A DNA stretch of 64,000 bases, taken from assembly GCF_019285735.1 (NCBI RefSeq), contig NZ_CP079107.1, forward strand, positions 2,542,001 through 2,606,000, read 5' to 3'. This stretch comes from Paeniglutamicibacter sp. Y32M11. GTDB taxonomy: Bacteria > Actinomycetota > Actinomycetes > Actinomycetales > Micrococcaceae. Shown one piece after another: positions 28,753 through 37,287 of this stretch. Under the pieces are notes generated by a model. That model did no database searches. It had not been told where the DNA came from and was given only the letters and a program-made list of their open reading frames with translations. The position numbers were made by a program, and so were the translations under genes. Within the stretch, counting starts at the first letter, position 1. Each line of letters starts with the position of its first letter.

Positions 28753-29559
28753 TTAGTGGGCGTCTGCATCCAGGGCACCCTGGATGTAGATAGCGGTCAG
28801 CAGGGTGAATACAAACGCCTGCAGAACCATGATTAGGAGCTCAAGGAAGTACATCGCTACGGAGCCAACGATGACCAGAACACCAACGGCGTTCAGGGCC
28901 AAGGACTCCTGCACCATGATCAAGTGACGAGCGCCGGTAGAGGCAAGCATCACGATCATGTGGCCGGCAAGCATTGTCGCCATCAAACGCAACGAGTGAG
29001 TCAGCGGACGAACGATGAAGTTGGAAATGATTTCCAACGGCACCATCAGCGGCATGATCCAGTTCGGGACGCCCGAAGGGACGACGGCAAGCTTGAAGTA
29101 GCGAATTCCGTGATTCTTCACGCCGACTGCGATCCAGGTGCCATAGATAATGATGGCCATGGCGTAGGCGGAACCAGCGTGGGAGAAGGAAGGGAGCTGA
29201 AGGAACGGGATAGCCCCGAAGAGGTTGTTCAGCAAGACGAAGAAGAAGGTCGCAAACAGCAACGGAACCCACTGAGCGAAGTTCTTCTCGCCAATGATGT
29301 CGCGGCCCACGCCGTTACGGACGAATCCGTAAGCGCTTTCGGCAAGGAACTGTGCCTTGCCTGGAACCAACTTGGGGTTCTTAATAGCTGACTTGAAGAA
29401 CCACACGATCAAGATGATCGAGAGGATGATCATGATCATCTGCTTGCCGAAACCAGTCCCGTACTCGGCTAACCATGGCAGCACCTCGGGAAGGTGGGTG
29501 TCGGATATCGACGGCGGGACGTAAGGTTCAGTGGCCGTCGGAAGCGCAAACGCGGTCAA
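28753..29559 (-). CDS. atpB: ATP synthase subunit a
   Basis: 268 residues from a TTG at 29559, chosen because GAGAGGA lies seven bases upstream (L-TAFALPTATEPYVPP); the longest frame would add 21 residues with no ribosome-binding site. It has five to six TM helices. The essential Arg is in RPLTHSLRLMATMLAGHM, and the C-terminal helix LLIMVLQAFVFTLLTAIYI is typical. It provides the two half-channels for protons against the c-ring. Confidence 0.94.
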   Translation of the reverse strand: MTAFALPTATEPYVPPSISDTHLPEVLPWLAEYGTGFGKQMIMIILSIILIVWFFKSAIKNPKLVPGKAQFLAESAYGFVRNGVGRDIIGEKNFAQWVPLLFATFFFVLLNNLFGAIPFLQLPSFSHAGSAYAMAIIIYGTWIAVGVKNHGIRYFKLAVVPSGVPNWIMPLMVPLEIISNFIVRPLTHSLRLMATMLAGHMIVMLASTGARHLIMVQESLALNAVGVLVIVGSVAMYFLELLIMVLQAFVFTLLTAIYIQGALDADAH

Positions 29560-29637
29560 CGCGCTGTCCTCTCTGCAGTTTCGGTCATGGGACAAATTTG
29601 GTGATTCGGCGCAGGGCGCCATTCACCGTGTGAAGTT

Positions 29638-29886
29638 CTAATGGTCGATCTCATCACTTGGCGGCAACCCACGGCTTCGATGCCGTAAATGGTGGCGAGC
29701 GAGAAAGTATCCAGCCGTTGCACCTAAGAGCGCACCGAGGAAAACAATCCAGCGAGTATCCAGCAAGAGATCCAGACCCCAGCCTATCAAACCCCACGCG
29801 ATCAACCCGCCAATAATGTAGTTGGCGTACTCACGCACTGAGGCAAACTTCGGCTCTAAGGAGCGGTCTGGTTCAGAGTTATCCAC
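29638..29886 (-). CDS. Small membrane protein upstream of atpB (AtpZ/AtpI-like position)
   Basis: 82 residues from a GTG at 29886 with GGGAGG four bases upstream. Two TM helices (YANYIIGGLIAWGLIGWGLDLLL and WIVFLGALLGATAGYFLA) separated by a short turn, then a His/Arg-rich C-terminus. It looks like the small hydrophobic proteins that precede F-type ATP synthase genes, suspected to aid magnesium supply or c-ring assembly. It starts inside the 3' end of the preceding gene (eight-base overlap). The start is firmer than the function. Confidence 0.75.
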   Translation of the reverse strand: MDNSEPDRSLEPKFASVREYANYIIGGLIAWGLIGWGLDLLLDTRWIVFLGALLGATAGYFLARHHLRHRSRGLPPSDEIDH

Positions 29887-30370
29887 GCTTGCCTCCCGAG
29901 GAATCGGAAGGCGATGGATCATCGTCATTAAAAATGGGCAGCCGTGCCCGGGAAAAGGCGCGGATCTCGCCAAACTGCCACAGCACGAGGGAACCAATGG
30001 CGCCCCACATGAAATAGGGCGCAAGCACCCATGATGGCAATGAAGCAAAGAGCACCAGAAAACCCATGCCTAAGATCTTGGCCATATACATGAACAAGAA
30101 GGCGGGAAGCGCCCAGCTGGCGCGATATCTCCCGGCCAACTCGGCAACAAGGAGGCTGACGCCGAAGAAAACGACAATCAAAGCGCACCCAAATGCCAAG
30201 GAACCGGCGATTACCCCACTCAGAATCGGCCATGCGGCAAGGGAGAGAACGAGTCCGGCACCAGCGGTGTAGGCCGTGCAGGTCTTCAGAATCCCCATCC
30301 AAGGGGAGCGCGGAGCCGACGCTACGACAAGCGCACCGTTGGTTCTTGAGCCGCGTTCCGGCTTGATCAT
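29879..30370 (-). CDS. AtpI-like membrane protein
   Basis: 163 residues from the ATG at 30370. Four predicted TM helices, a short basic N-terminus and an acidic, Ser/Asp-rich tail (NDDDPSPSDSSGGKRG). Its place at the head of the ATP synthase operon suggests the AtpI/UncI-type assembly factor; sequence resemblance is only general. M. tuberculosis Rv1303 is the positional counterpart. It overlaps the next small membrane gene by eight bases. A gap of 166 bases separates it from the wecA-like stop and may hold the operon promoter. Confidence 0.75.
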   Translation of the reverse strand: MIKPERGSRTNGALVVASAPRSPWMGILKTCTAYTAGAGLVLSLAAWPILSGVIAGSLAFGCALIVVFFGVSLLVAELAGRYRASWALPAFLFMYMAKILGMGFLVLFASLPSWVLAPYFMWGAIGSLVLWQFGEIRAFSRARLPIFNDDDPSPSDSSGGKRG

Positions 30371-30536
30371 GAAATCCCAGTTCCCTTGTATACAGAAGCG
30401 GCCAAAATAGCAGGTCGCCCTGACTGTCATGAAGGATTGATGTGAGCGAGCCCCACAAGGAGGCAACTTGAATTCTACACGAGATAGAAGGAGCGTCCCA
30501 CGTGAGGCGTCCACGGGTGGGGCCAACGGATAAAAC

Positions 30537-31655
30537 CTAACGCGCGGCCTTGCGCCTAGCCCGAGCTCGAGCCCGCTCGAGCATCGGCATCCACGTGATT
30601 AACGTCACCAAAATAAACGCAGCAATATAAAGGGGAATGGCAATTCTACGGTCTGCCAGGGAAATAACTACCACCCCTGAGGCGACCAGCGCGGCCCACA
30701 TATACAGGATCAGAACTACCGCCCGAGGACTGTGACCCAGATCGACGAGGCGGTGATGGATATGGCCGCGATCGGCGCTGAAGGGGGACTTCCGCTTGGC
30801 ACTACGCCTGATGATGGAAAGCAGTAAATCAAGATATGGCAGCACTATGACGGCGACCGGGAGAATCACCGGCATAAACGCCGGAACATTCCGGAAGCGG
30901 AAAGCGTCCTCTCCCAGCACATCGCCCGTGACAGCCAAGGTGGAAACCGCAAAGAGCAGGCCAATGGCCAGCACCCCAGTCTCCCCCATAAAGATGGACG
31001 CTGGCTGAAAATTGTGTGGCAGGAAACCCAGTGTTGCACCCAGCAGAACGGCGCACATTAGGGCGGAGAAGTTGGAGTAATCCTCGTCGCTGACGCGGGT
31101 AGCGAGCAGGTAACTGTATACAAAGAAGGTTGCGGCACCGATCGCCGAGATGCCGGCGGCGAGTCCGTCGAGCCCGTCAACGAAGTTGATGGCGTTCATG
31201 GTTCCCACGATGACCAGCACCGTGACAACCACCTGCAGTACCGGGGAATCTATGTGTAACGAGCCGACCGGAAGTGCCTTGAGCAAGATTCCGTGTTGGA
31301 CAATGACCAGGCCCACCGCGATTTGTCCGATGAGCTTGATCCACCACCGCAGATCAATCAGGTCATCGAGGATCCCCATCACCAAAATGATGCCCAGACC
31401 AATCAATACCCCGCGGATGGGCTCCGCCGATTTGAAGATCCCGTGGAAGAACGGGATCTGCGAGGCCACGCCGATCCCGAGGTACAGCCCACCAACGATG
31501 GCCACACCGCCGAGCTTCGGAGTCGGGACCTTATGGAAGTCACGAGCGCGCACCGGTTGCTGCGGCATTAACCTCGAGCCCACAACACGCATGACCGGAG
31601 TGAGCAGATACGAGGTCATGAAGGCGATCCCGATCAGCAGCAGATAACTTCTCAT
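30537..31655 (-). CDS. wecA: Polyprenyl-phosphate GlcNAc-1-phosphate transferase (WecA/TagO family)
   Basis: 372 residues, about 11 TM helices. It transfers a sugar 1-phosphate from UDP-sugar to undecaprenyl (or decaprenyl) phosphate, the first step of teichoic acid, arabinogalactan-linker or polysaccharide synthesis. Cytoplasmic-loop motifs are present: KVPTPKLGG, GILDDLIDLRWW, NAINFVDGLDGLAAG and the His motif GHIHHRLVDLGHS. M. tuberculosis Rv1302 (rfe) occupies the same position. Its ATG overlaps the tsaC stop (ATGA), so the two are coupled. Confidence 0.92.
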   Translation of the reverse strand: MRSYLLLIGIAFMTSYLLTPVMRVVGSRLMPQQPVRARDFHKVPTPKLGGVAIVGGLYLGIGVASQIPFFHGIFKSAEPIRGVLIGLGIILVMGILDDLIDLRWWIKLIGQIAVGLVIVQHGILLKALPVGSLHIDSPVLQVVVTVLVIVGTMNAINFVDGLDGLAAGISAIGAATFFVYSYLLATRVSDEDYSNFSALMCAVLLGATLGFLPHNFQPASIFMGETGVLAIGLLFAVSTLAVTGDVLGEDAFRFRNVPAFMPVILPVAVIVLPYLDLLLSIIRRSAKRKSPFSADRGHIHHRLVDLGHSPRAVVLILYMWAALVASGVVVISLADRRIAIPLYIAAFILVTLITWMPMLERARARARRKAAR

Positions 31656-32557
31656 GATTCGCGGGGAGACTCCCCCGCCGTTACTCCGTTCGTGTCCTCC
31701 TGCTGTGCAGCGGAGGTGCCGGGAGTGGTTTCGGCATCGGCATCGATCTCAAAAGCCGGTTTTGCTACGGCAGTCTCTACGGATTCTGTTCTCTGAACGT
31801 CCTCACCGAGCACGGCGGCATCCGCAACGTCGGTAGCTTCGGAGGTCTCGACAGCCTCCATGGGCACGACAGCGTCTGCATTTTCGTCGATCGCCGAGTG
31901 GCCATCGATGTCCAAGAGTTCCGGCGCTACGGTTCGCAGCTGCTCCAGACTCAGCGCACCGGCACGCACCACGCGCGGCGGGGTGAGCGTGCAGTCGATG
32001 ATGGTGGAGCTCAGGGCCTCACCCGAGATGGGGCGCGGCCCGGCCTCCAGATAAACCTCCACCGATTCTCCGAGTTGGTCAAAGGCTTCGGCGGCGGTTG
32101 CTGCCGCCGGGTGGCCGGTGCGATTAGCCGAAGAAACGGCCAAGGGGCCGGTGGTGCGTAGCAGGGCGCGGGCCACCTCATCGTCCGGGACTCGAAGCGC
32201 CACCGTTCCGCGGGTCTCCCCCAAATCCCAGGTGAGCGACGGTTGGGCCGGCAGAATCAGGGTGAGGGCGCCGGGCCAAAACTTCTCCGCGAGGTTCCGG
32301 GCGACCAATGGCACATCGGTGGCCAATCCGTCCATCGTGGCCATGGCCGGCATCAGCACCGGAGGCGGCATCGAGCGGCCCCGGCCCTTGGCTGCCAACA
32401 GCGTGGCAACGGCCTGGGCGGAAAATGCATCGGCGGCAATGCCGTAAACGGTGTCAGTGGGCATGACAATGCAGCGGTTAGCCGCAAGTGCCGTGCGCGC
32501 CGCCTCGAGCCCTGCTTCGAGGTCAATGCTGTCGTGGGCGTCAAAACGTGAAGTCAC
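31652..32557 (-). CDS. tsaC: L-threonylcarbamoyladenylate synthase (Sua5/YrdC family)
   Basis: 301 residues from a GTG at 32557. It makes threonylcarbamoyl-AMP for the t6A37 modification of ANN-decoding tRNAs. The YrdC domain (about residues 1-205) shows MPTDTVYGIAADAF, the KGRGRSMPPPVLMP segment and AVSSANRTGHPAA. The last ~95 residues are acidic, low-complexity and probably disordered (rich in Glu, Asp, Ala, Thr), not part of the known fold and not a Sua5 C-terminal domain by appearance. It starts 30 bases after prmC. Confidence 0.92.
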   Translation of the reverse strand: MTSRFDAHDSIDLEAGLEAARTALAANRCIVMPTDTVYGIAADAFSAQAVATLLAAKGRGRSMPPPVLMPAMATMDGLATDVPLVARNLAEKFWPGALTLILPAQPSLTWDLGETRGTVALRVPDDEVARALLRTTGPLAVSSANRTGHPAAATAAEAFDQLGESVEVYLEAGPRPISGEALSSTIIDCTLTPPRVVRAGALSLEQLRTVAPELLDIDGHSAIDENADAVVPMEAVETSEATDVADAAVLGEDVQRTESVETAVAKPAFEIDADAETTPGTSAAQQEDTNGVTAGESPRES

Positions 32558-32587
32558 GTGATCATTCTTCCATGTCTGGTGGGATAT

Positions 32588-33457
32588 TCAGCGGCGGACG
32601 CCACTGGTGGCACGGTCGCGTCCGTTCAGGTCTTGATGAGTCTTCACATTCTCCCAGTGCCCGGTGGTCCTGAACATCGCCGCCATCGCCGGGGCCTGGA
32701 CCTCGGCATGTTCCATCACGAAGTAGCCGCCGGGGTGCAAGAGCCGAGCGGCCGAGGCGGCGGCCGCCCGTGGCAGCACCATGCCGTCCTCCCCGCCGCC
32801 GTACAGGGCCATCGCCGGATCGTGGTCCCTGGCTTCGGGTTCCCGCGGTACGGCGTTGGCCGGGATGTAGGGCGGATTGGAGACCACCACATCGCAGCGT
32901 CCATCAAGTTCGGGCAGGGCATCGGTGAGATCCCCACGCACCAGGGTGACCCCCAGCGGTTCCAGATTGCGCGCCGCGTAGGCGTAGGCCTGCTCGGACA
33001 GCTCCACCGCATACACGCGGGCACCGGGGACCTCGTGCGCCAGCGAACCGGCGATGGCTCCGGATCCGGTGCCCAGATCCACCATCAGCGGGTTCTTCAG
33101 GCTGCCCGCCACGTCGATGGCCAGCTGCACAACCGACTCGGTCTCCGGGCGCGGCACAAAAACACCCGGGCCCACAAACAGGTCGAGGTACCTGAAGTAG
33201 GCCACCTGGGTGAGGTGCTGCAGCGGGATGCGCTCTGCCCGCGAAGCAATCAGCTGCGCAAAGGCCGGAGCGTCGGATTCGGAGAACGACTCCCCCAGCA
33301 TCACCATCGTAGCCAACCGGCCGCGGCTGACCCCCAACACGTGGGCAGCCAACAGCTCGGCATCAACCTTCGGTGAGGGGACATCCGCGGCTTCAAGCAC
33401 CGCGGTCGCGGTGGCCAGCACCTGCGCCAGCGTCGCGCCGGAAGGGGTGTGGGTCAC
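32588..33457 (-). CDS. prmC: Release factor glutamine methyltransferase
   Basis: 289 residues from a GTG at 33457 with AAGGAG nine bases upstream; the longer frame to 33508 would overlap prfA. It methylates the Gln of the GGQ motif in release factors. The N-terminal helical domain precedes an AdoMet-binding domain with VDLGTGSGAIAGSLA and the catalytic NPPY in VVSNPPYIPANAVPRE. It sits directly downstream of its substrate gene prfA with seven bases between. Confidence 0.95.
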   Translation of the reverse strand: MTHTPSGATLAQVLATATAVLEAADVPSPKVDAELLAAHVLGVSRGRLATMVMLGESFSESDAPAFAQLIASRAERIPLQHLTQVAYFRYLDLFVGPGVFVPRPETESVVQLAIDVAGSLKNPLMVDLGTGSGAIAGSLAHEVPGARVYAVELSEQAYAYAARNLEPLGVTLVRGDLTDALPELDGRCDVVVSNPPYIPANAVPREPEARDHDPAMALYGGGEDGMVLPRAAAASAARLLHPGGYFVMEHAEVQAPAMAAMFRTTGHWENVKTHQDLNGRDRATSGVRR

Positions 33458-33464
33458 GGTGGAG

Positions 33465-34547
33465 CTACTCCTTGTCCCCGCCGATGGCGTCAAGACGCTG
33501 CTGCTCATCCATCTCGATGCAGGAGTTGATCAACGGATCCAGCTCGCCGTTCATCACGTGGTCAAGGTTGTAGGCCTTGTAGCCGGTGCGGTGATCGGCA
33601 ATCCGGTTTTCCGGGTAGTTGTAGGTACGGATGCGCTCGGAGCGGTCCATGGTGCGCACCTGCGACTTGCGGATATCGGAGTTCTCCGCGTCGATGATGG
33701 CCTGCTGGTGAGCCAACAGACGGGAACGCAGCACGCGCATGGCGGCCTCGCGGTTCTGAATCTGCGACTTCTCATTCTGCATGGCCACCACAATGCCGGT
33801 GGGGATGTGAGTCAGGCGCACCGCGGAGTCGGTGGTGTTCACGGACTGGCCACCGGGACCCGAGGAACGGTACACATCGACCTTCAGGTCGTTCGGGTGG
33901 ATGTCAACTTCTTCGGGCTCGTCAACCTCGGGCAGGATCAAAACACCGGCGGCGGAGGTGTGAATGCGGCCCTGGGACTCGGTCTGCGGCACGCGCTGCA
34001 CGCGGTGCACCCCACCCTCAAACTTCAGGTGTGCGTACACGCCCTGGGCCGGGTCACTCGACTTACCCTTGATGGCCATCTGGGCGTCCTTGTAGCCGCC
34101 GAGGTCGGATTCGTTAAACGAGATCAGCTCGGTCTTCCAGCCCTTGGTCTCCGCGTAGCGGGTGTACATGCGCAGCAGATCGGCGGCGAACAGTGCTGCC
34201 TCGTCGCCACCCTCGCCACCCTTAACCTCGAGGATCACGTCGCGCGCGTCATTGGGATCCCGCGGGATCAGCAGTCGGCGCAGCTTTTCCTCAAGCACCG
34301 GCAGCTTCTCGTTCAACTCTTCAACCTCGGCGGCGAAGTCGGGGTCCTCATCGGCCATTTCCTGCGCGGTTTCCAGGTCCTCGGTGGCCTGCTTCCAGCG
34401 CTTGTGCGCCTCAACAATGCCGTTGAGCTCCGCGGAGCGGCGCCCCAGCTTGCGGGCGACGGACTGATCTTGGTAAACGGCGGGATCCGAGAGGCGGGCC
34501 TGAAGGGCTGCGTGCTCATCGAGTAGTCCCTGTACGGACTCAAACAT
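33465..34547 (-). CDS. prfA: Peptide chain release factor 1
   Basis: 360 residues from the ATG at 34547 ([12 protein letters not shown]), the standard RF1 length. It ends translation at UAA and UAG. The GGQ motif is in [20 protein letters not shown]; the upstream helical domain 1 and the region preceding GGQ agree with RF1, not RF2, and no programmed frameshift is present. It lies 132 bases downstream of rho, beyond a strong hairpin, so it probably has its own promoter in 34548-34621. Confidence 0.96.
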   Translation of the reverse strand: MFESVQGLLDEHAALQARLSDPAVYQDQSVARKLGRRSAELNGIVEAHKRWKQATEDLETAQEMADEDPDFAAEVEELNEKLPVLEEKLRRLLIPRDPNDARDVILEVKGGEGGDEAALFAADLLRMYTRYAETKGWKTELISFNESDLGGYKDAQMAIKGKSSDPAQGVYAHLKFEGGVHRVQRVPQTESQGRIHTSAAGVLILPEVDEPEEVDIHPNDLKVDVYRSSGPGGQSVNTTDSAVRLTHIPTGIVVAMQNEKSQIQNREAAMRVLRSRLLAHQQAIIDAENSDIRKSQVRTMDRSERIRTYNYPENRIADHRTGYKAYNLDHVMNGELDPLINSCIEMDEQQRLDAIGGDKE

Positions 34548-34621
34548 GGTTGAACTTCTTTCACTACGACTGTGGTTCCCAGTGTAGGGAACGAAAAGGG
34601 ATCGTGGGGGCTTAACGACCA

Positions 34622-34670
34622 ACGCCCAGCTTCACCGGTCCGGGTGTCCGGACACGGTGAAACTGGGCGT
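34622..34670 (-). terminator. Long hairpin terminator downstream of rho
   Basis: A 22-bp stem (16 bp with one G-U on the minus strand, bulged A at 34654, then GTCCGG/CCGGAC) closes a four-base GTGT loop at 34644-34647. There is no strong U-tract. It directly follows the rho stop. Confidence 0.75.
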
Positions 34671-34679
34671 ATAGGGCAG

Positions 34680-36941
34680 CTAGGCGTCGTTCTTGGAACC
34701 CAGCGTGGTCTTGTTGATGACCATCAGGAACTCGGCGTTGGAGGCCGTCTCACGGATCTTGCCCGTGAGGGTCTCCAGCGCCTGCTGGGTGTCGAGGCCC
34801 GAGAGCACGCGGCGCAGGCGCCACATGATCTTGACCTCGTCGGGCGAGAGCAACTTCTCTTCGCGGCGAGTACCCGAGGCGTTAACATCAACGGCCGGGA
34901 AGATGCGCTTGTCCGCCAGCTGGCGGGACAGGCGAAGCTCCATGTTGCCGGTGCCCTTGAACTCCTCGAAGATGACTTCGTCCATCTTGGAGCCGGTTTC
35001 CACCAACGCGGTGGCCAGAATGGTCAACGAGCCGCCGTTTTCGATGTTGCGAGCAGCACCGAAGAAACGCTTGGGCGGGTACAGTGCCGAGGAATCGACA
35101 CCACCGGAAAGGATGCGGCCCGAAGCCGGAGCGGCCAGGTTGTAGGCACGTCCCAAACGGGTCATCGAGTCCAACAGGACCACCACGTCCATGCCCATTT
35201 CCACCAGGCGCTTGGCGCGCTCGATGGCGAGCTCGGCCACGGTGGTGTGGTCATCGGCGGGCCGGTCGAAGGTCGAGGCAATAACCTCGCCCTTCACGGT
35301 GCGCTGCATGTCGGTGACTTCCTCGGGACGCTCATCAACCAAAACCATCATGAGGTGAACCTCGGGGTTATTGGTGGTGATGGCGTTGGCGATGGACTGC
35401 AAGATCAGCGTCTTACCGGCCTTCGGCGGGGAAACGATCAGGCCACGCTGGCCCTTACCGATCGGGGCCACGAGGTCAATAACACGCGGGCCGATGAGCT
35501 TCGGGTCCGTTTCCAGACGCAGACGCTCGGTCGGGTAGAGCGGAACCAGCTTGGAGAAGTCAACGCGGTTGGTGTTCTCCTCCGGGTTCTTGCCGTTGAT
35601 CGCGGTGAGCTTGACCAGAGCGTTGAACTTGGCACGTGAGGAAGCGTTCTCGTTTTCACGCGGCGCGCGGATGGCGCCCACCACGGCATCGCCCTTACGC
35701 AGGTTGTACTTCTTGACCTGGTTCAGCGTGACGTAAACGTCCGAGGGACCGGCAAGGTAACCGGAGGTGCGGATGAAGGCGTAGTTATCCAGCACGTCTA
35801 GGATGCCGGCGACCGGCAGCAAGACGTCGGAGTCATTCAGCTCGGTGTCATCAACATCGGGCTGGTTGCGGCCACGGCCGCGACGGTTGTTGGCGTTACG
35901 GTCATTACGATCGTTGCGCTCGGAACGGTCATTGCGCTCACCGCGGTCGTTGCCACGGTCATTGCGGTTCGCATTGCGTTCGCGGTTGCGCTCATTGCGT
36001 TCGCGATTGCGCTCACGGCGGTTGGCGTTGCGATCCTCGGCGGACTCGCGACGATTAGTGTTGCGCTCCTCGGAGGAATCGCGGTTACGCTCTTCGCCAC
36101 GGTTCTCGGCAGACTTTTCGTCCTGTGCCTGAGCCTGAGCCTGAGCCTGAGCCTGGACCGGAGCCTCGACGGCTTCAACGGTGTCGTTCGACTCGTTGTT
36201 GTTCTCGCGACGGTTGCGGTTGCGATCACGACGATTGCGGTTACGCTCGCTGCGCTCCGGGCGTTCGGAACGTTCGGCGCGTGCCTCGTTGTTCTGGCTG
36301 CCCGATTCGGCGGCTTCGGCGGCGGGGGCCTCGGCCACTGCTGCGGGAGCAGATTCGGCGGGGGCTTCGGTGGCTACCGGTGCGTTGCCATTGGAATCGG
36401 CGCGGCGTGAGCGGGTGTTACGTCGCGGTGCGCGTTCCTCCACGGCGGGTGCCTGGGCTGCTGCCGGTTCCGGTGCAGCTACGGTCTCGGTGCTCGCGGC
36501 CACGGTTCCGCTGGAGTCGGCGCGGCGGCTGCGGGAGCGACGAGCAGGTGCTTCGGCCTTGGCCTCGGCAGCTACCGGTGCGGCAACCGCTTCGGTTTCG
36601 GTCTTGGTTGCTGCTGCGCTGGAGGAGCGGCGGTTGCCGGTCTTCGGTGCGGTTTTTGCCTTGGCCGGGGCCTTGGCTTCGGGGGCAGCCTCGGTAGCGG
36701 CGGCTGCCTCAACCTTGGGCTCCGCCTTGGCCTTGGCTGCGTCGCGGTCTGCGACGGAGCCTCCGCGCTGGTGGCTAGAGATCGCGCTGACAAGATCATT
36801 CTTGCGCATCCTCGACCCGCCGGTAATTCCCAGCTGGGACGCAAGTACCTGCAATTGTGCAAGCTTTAGGCCGGCAAGTCCGCCGCCCTTGGATGCGTTG
36901 TTTTCTTCCACGCCTGCAGTCAGGCTGGTGGTTTCGGTCAC
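34680..36941 (-). CDS. rho: Transcription termination factor Rho with large R/N/D-rich insertion
   Basis: 753 residues against 419 in E. coli. It starts at a GTG with AAGGA upstream. The N-terminal Rho-N helices (LAGLKLAQLQVLASQLGI, MRKNDLVSAI) are followed by ~300 residues of Ala/Glu- then Arg/Asn/Asp-rich low-complexity sequence with duplicated RSRRADS blocks. The OB-fold RNA-binding domain (about residue 375 on, GILDVLDNYAFIRTSGYL) and the RecA-type motor follow, with Walker A SPPKAGKTLILQSI and DVVVLLDSMTRLGRAYN. The insertion is characteristic of high-GC actinobacteria and adds RNA affinity. No rpmE lies between it and prfA. Confidence 0.97.
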   Translation of the reverse strand: MTETTSLTAGVEENNASKGGGLAGLKLAQLQVLASQLGITGGSRMRKNDLVSAISSHQRGGSVADRDAAKAKAEPKVEAAAATEAAPEAKAPAKAKTAPKTGNRRSSSAAATKTETEAVAAPVAAEAKAEAPARRSRSRRADSSGTVAASTETVAAPEPAAAQAPAVEERAPRRNTRSRRADSNGNAPVATEAPAESAPAAVAEAPAAEAAESGSQNNEARAERSERPERSERNRNRRDRNRNRRENNNESNDTVEAVEAPVQAQAQAQAQAQDEKSAENRGEERNRDSSEERNTNRRESAEDRNANRRERNRERNERNRERNANRNDRGNDRGERNDRSERNDRNDRNANNRRGRGRNQPDVDDTELNDSDVLLPVAGILDVLDNYAFIRTSGYLAGPSDVYVTLNQVKKYNLRKGDAVVGAIRAPRENENASSRAKFNALVKLTAINGKNPEENTNRVDFSKLVPLYPTERLRLETDPKLIGPRVIDLVAPIGKGQRGLIVSPPKAGKTLILQSIANAITTNNPEVHLMMVLVDERPEEVTDMQRTVKGEVIASTFDRPADDHTTVAELAIERAKRLVEMGMDVVVLLDSMTRLGRAYNLAAPASGRILSGGVDSSALYPPKRFFGAARNIENGGSLTILATALVETGSKMDEVIFEEFKGTGNMELRLSRQLADKRIFPAVDVNASGTRREEKLLSPDEVKIMWRLRRVLSGLDTQQALETLTGKIRETASNAEFLMVINKTTLGSKNDA
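36127..36156 (-). repeat. Hexanucleotide tandem repeat coding for Gln-Ala in rho
   Basis: Five GCCTGA-type units in a row (the last is GCCTGG) encode a QAQAQAQAQ run within the rho insertion. In-frame slippage here would change Rho length by two residues per unit. Confidence 0.8.
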
Positions 36942-37287
36942 GAAGGTTCCTTCCCCCTCGTCGGGCGGATCGCATCAGAGAGATCCGCAACGATTGACTA
37001 CTCCTTTATCCCGCGTCAGATGCGGGAGAAAGGTTCGGCCGTGCACAGCCCCAAATATCAGGGCAGATGCTTCGGTCGATCATGAGACACACCAAGGGAT
37101 CGATTCACCAACAAGGTTGACGGAGTCCATCGGATGGTGTGGGTGTGCCTGCAGACCCAGCAGAAATGGTTTGTGATGATCGAAGCCCCCAAGATCCGCC
37201 CGCCAAAAGCGAGGAGAAGAGATCGATGGCTGCACGAAACGCGGTGAATCATCCACATATAACCGGAGGATTCTTTTCAAGCGGGTG
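36942..37287 (-). promoter_or_regulatory. Long rho leader / thrB-rho intergenic region
   Basis: 346 bases without a gene I can support. Two inverted repeats lie near rho: GCGGATC (36965-36971) with GATCCGC (36982-36988), and TCCCGC (37009-37014) with GCGGGA (37022-37027). An AAGGAG-like sequence sits between them. A long structured leader would fit rho autoregulation as known in E. coli, which is inference. Confidence 0.4.

Noticed and set aside
35870-36290. Possible CRISPR-like repeats
   Set aside because: The short repeats are in-frame Arg/Asn/Asp codons of rho with no constant spacer length and no cas genes nearby.
34572-37176. Plus-strand frames opposite rho, including Arg/Ser-rich ones
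   Set aside because: Their composition is the complement of the Rho low-complexity insertion; no start signals.
37058-37258. 66-codon minus-strand frame in the rho leader
   Set aside because: No convincing start signal; amino acid composition unlike neighbouring genes.
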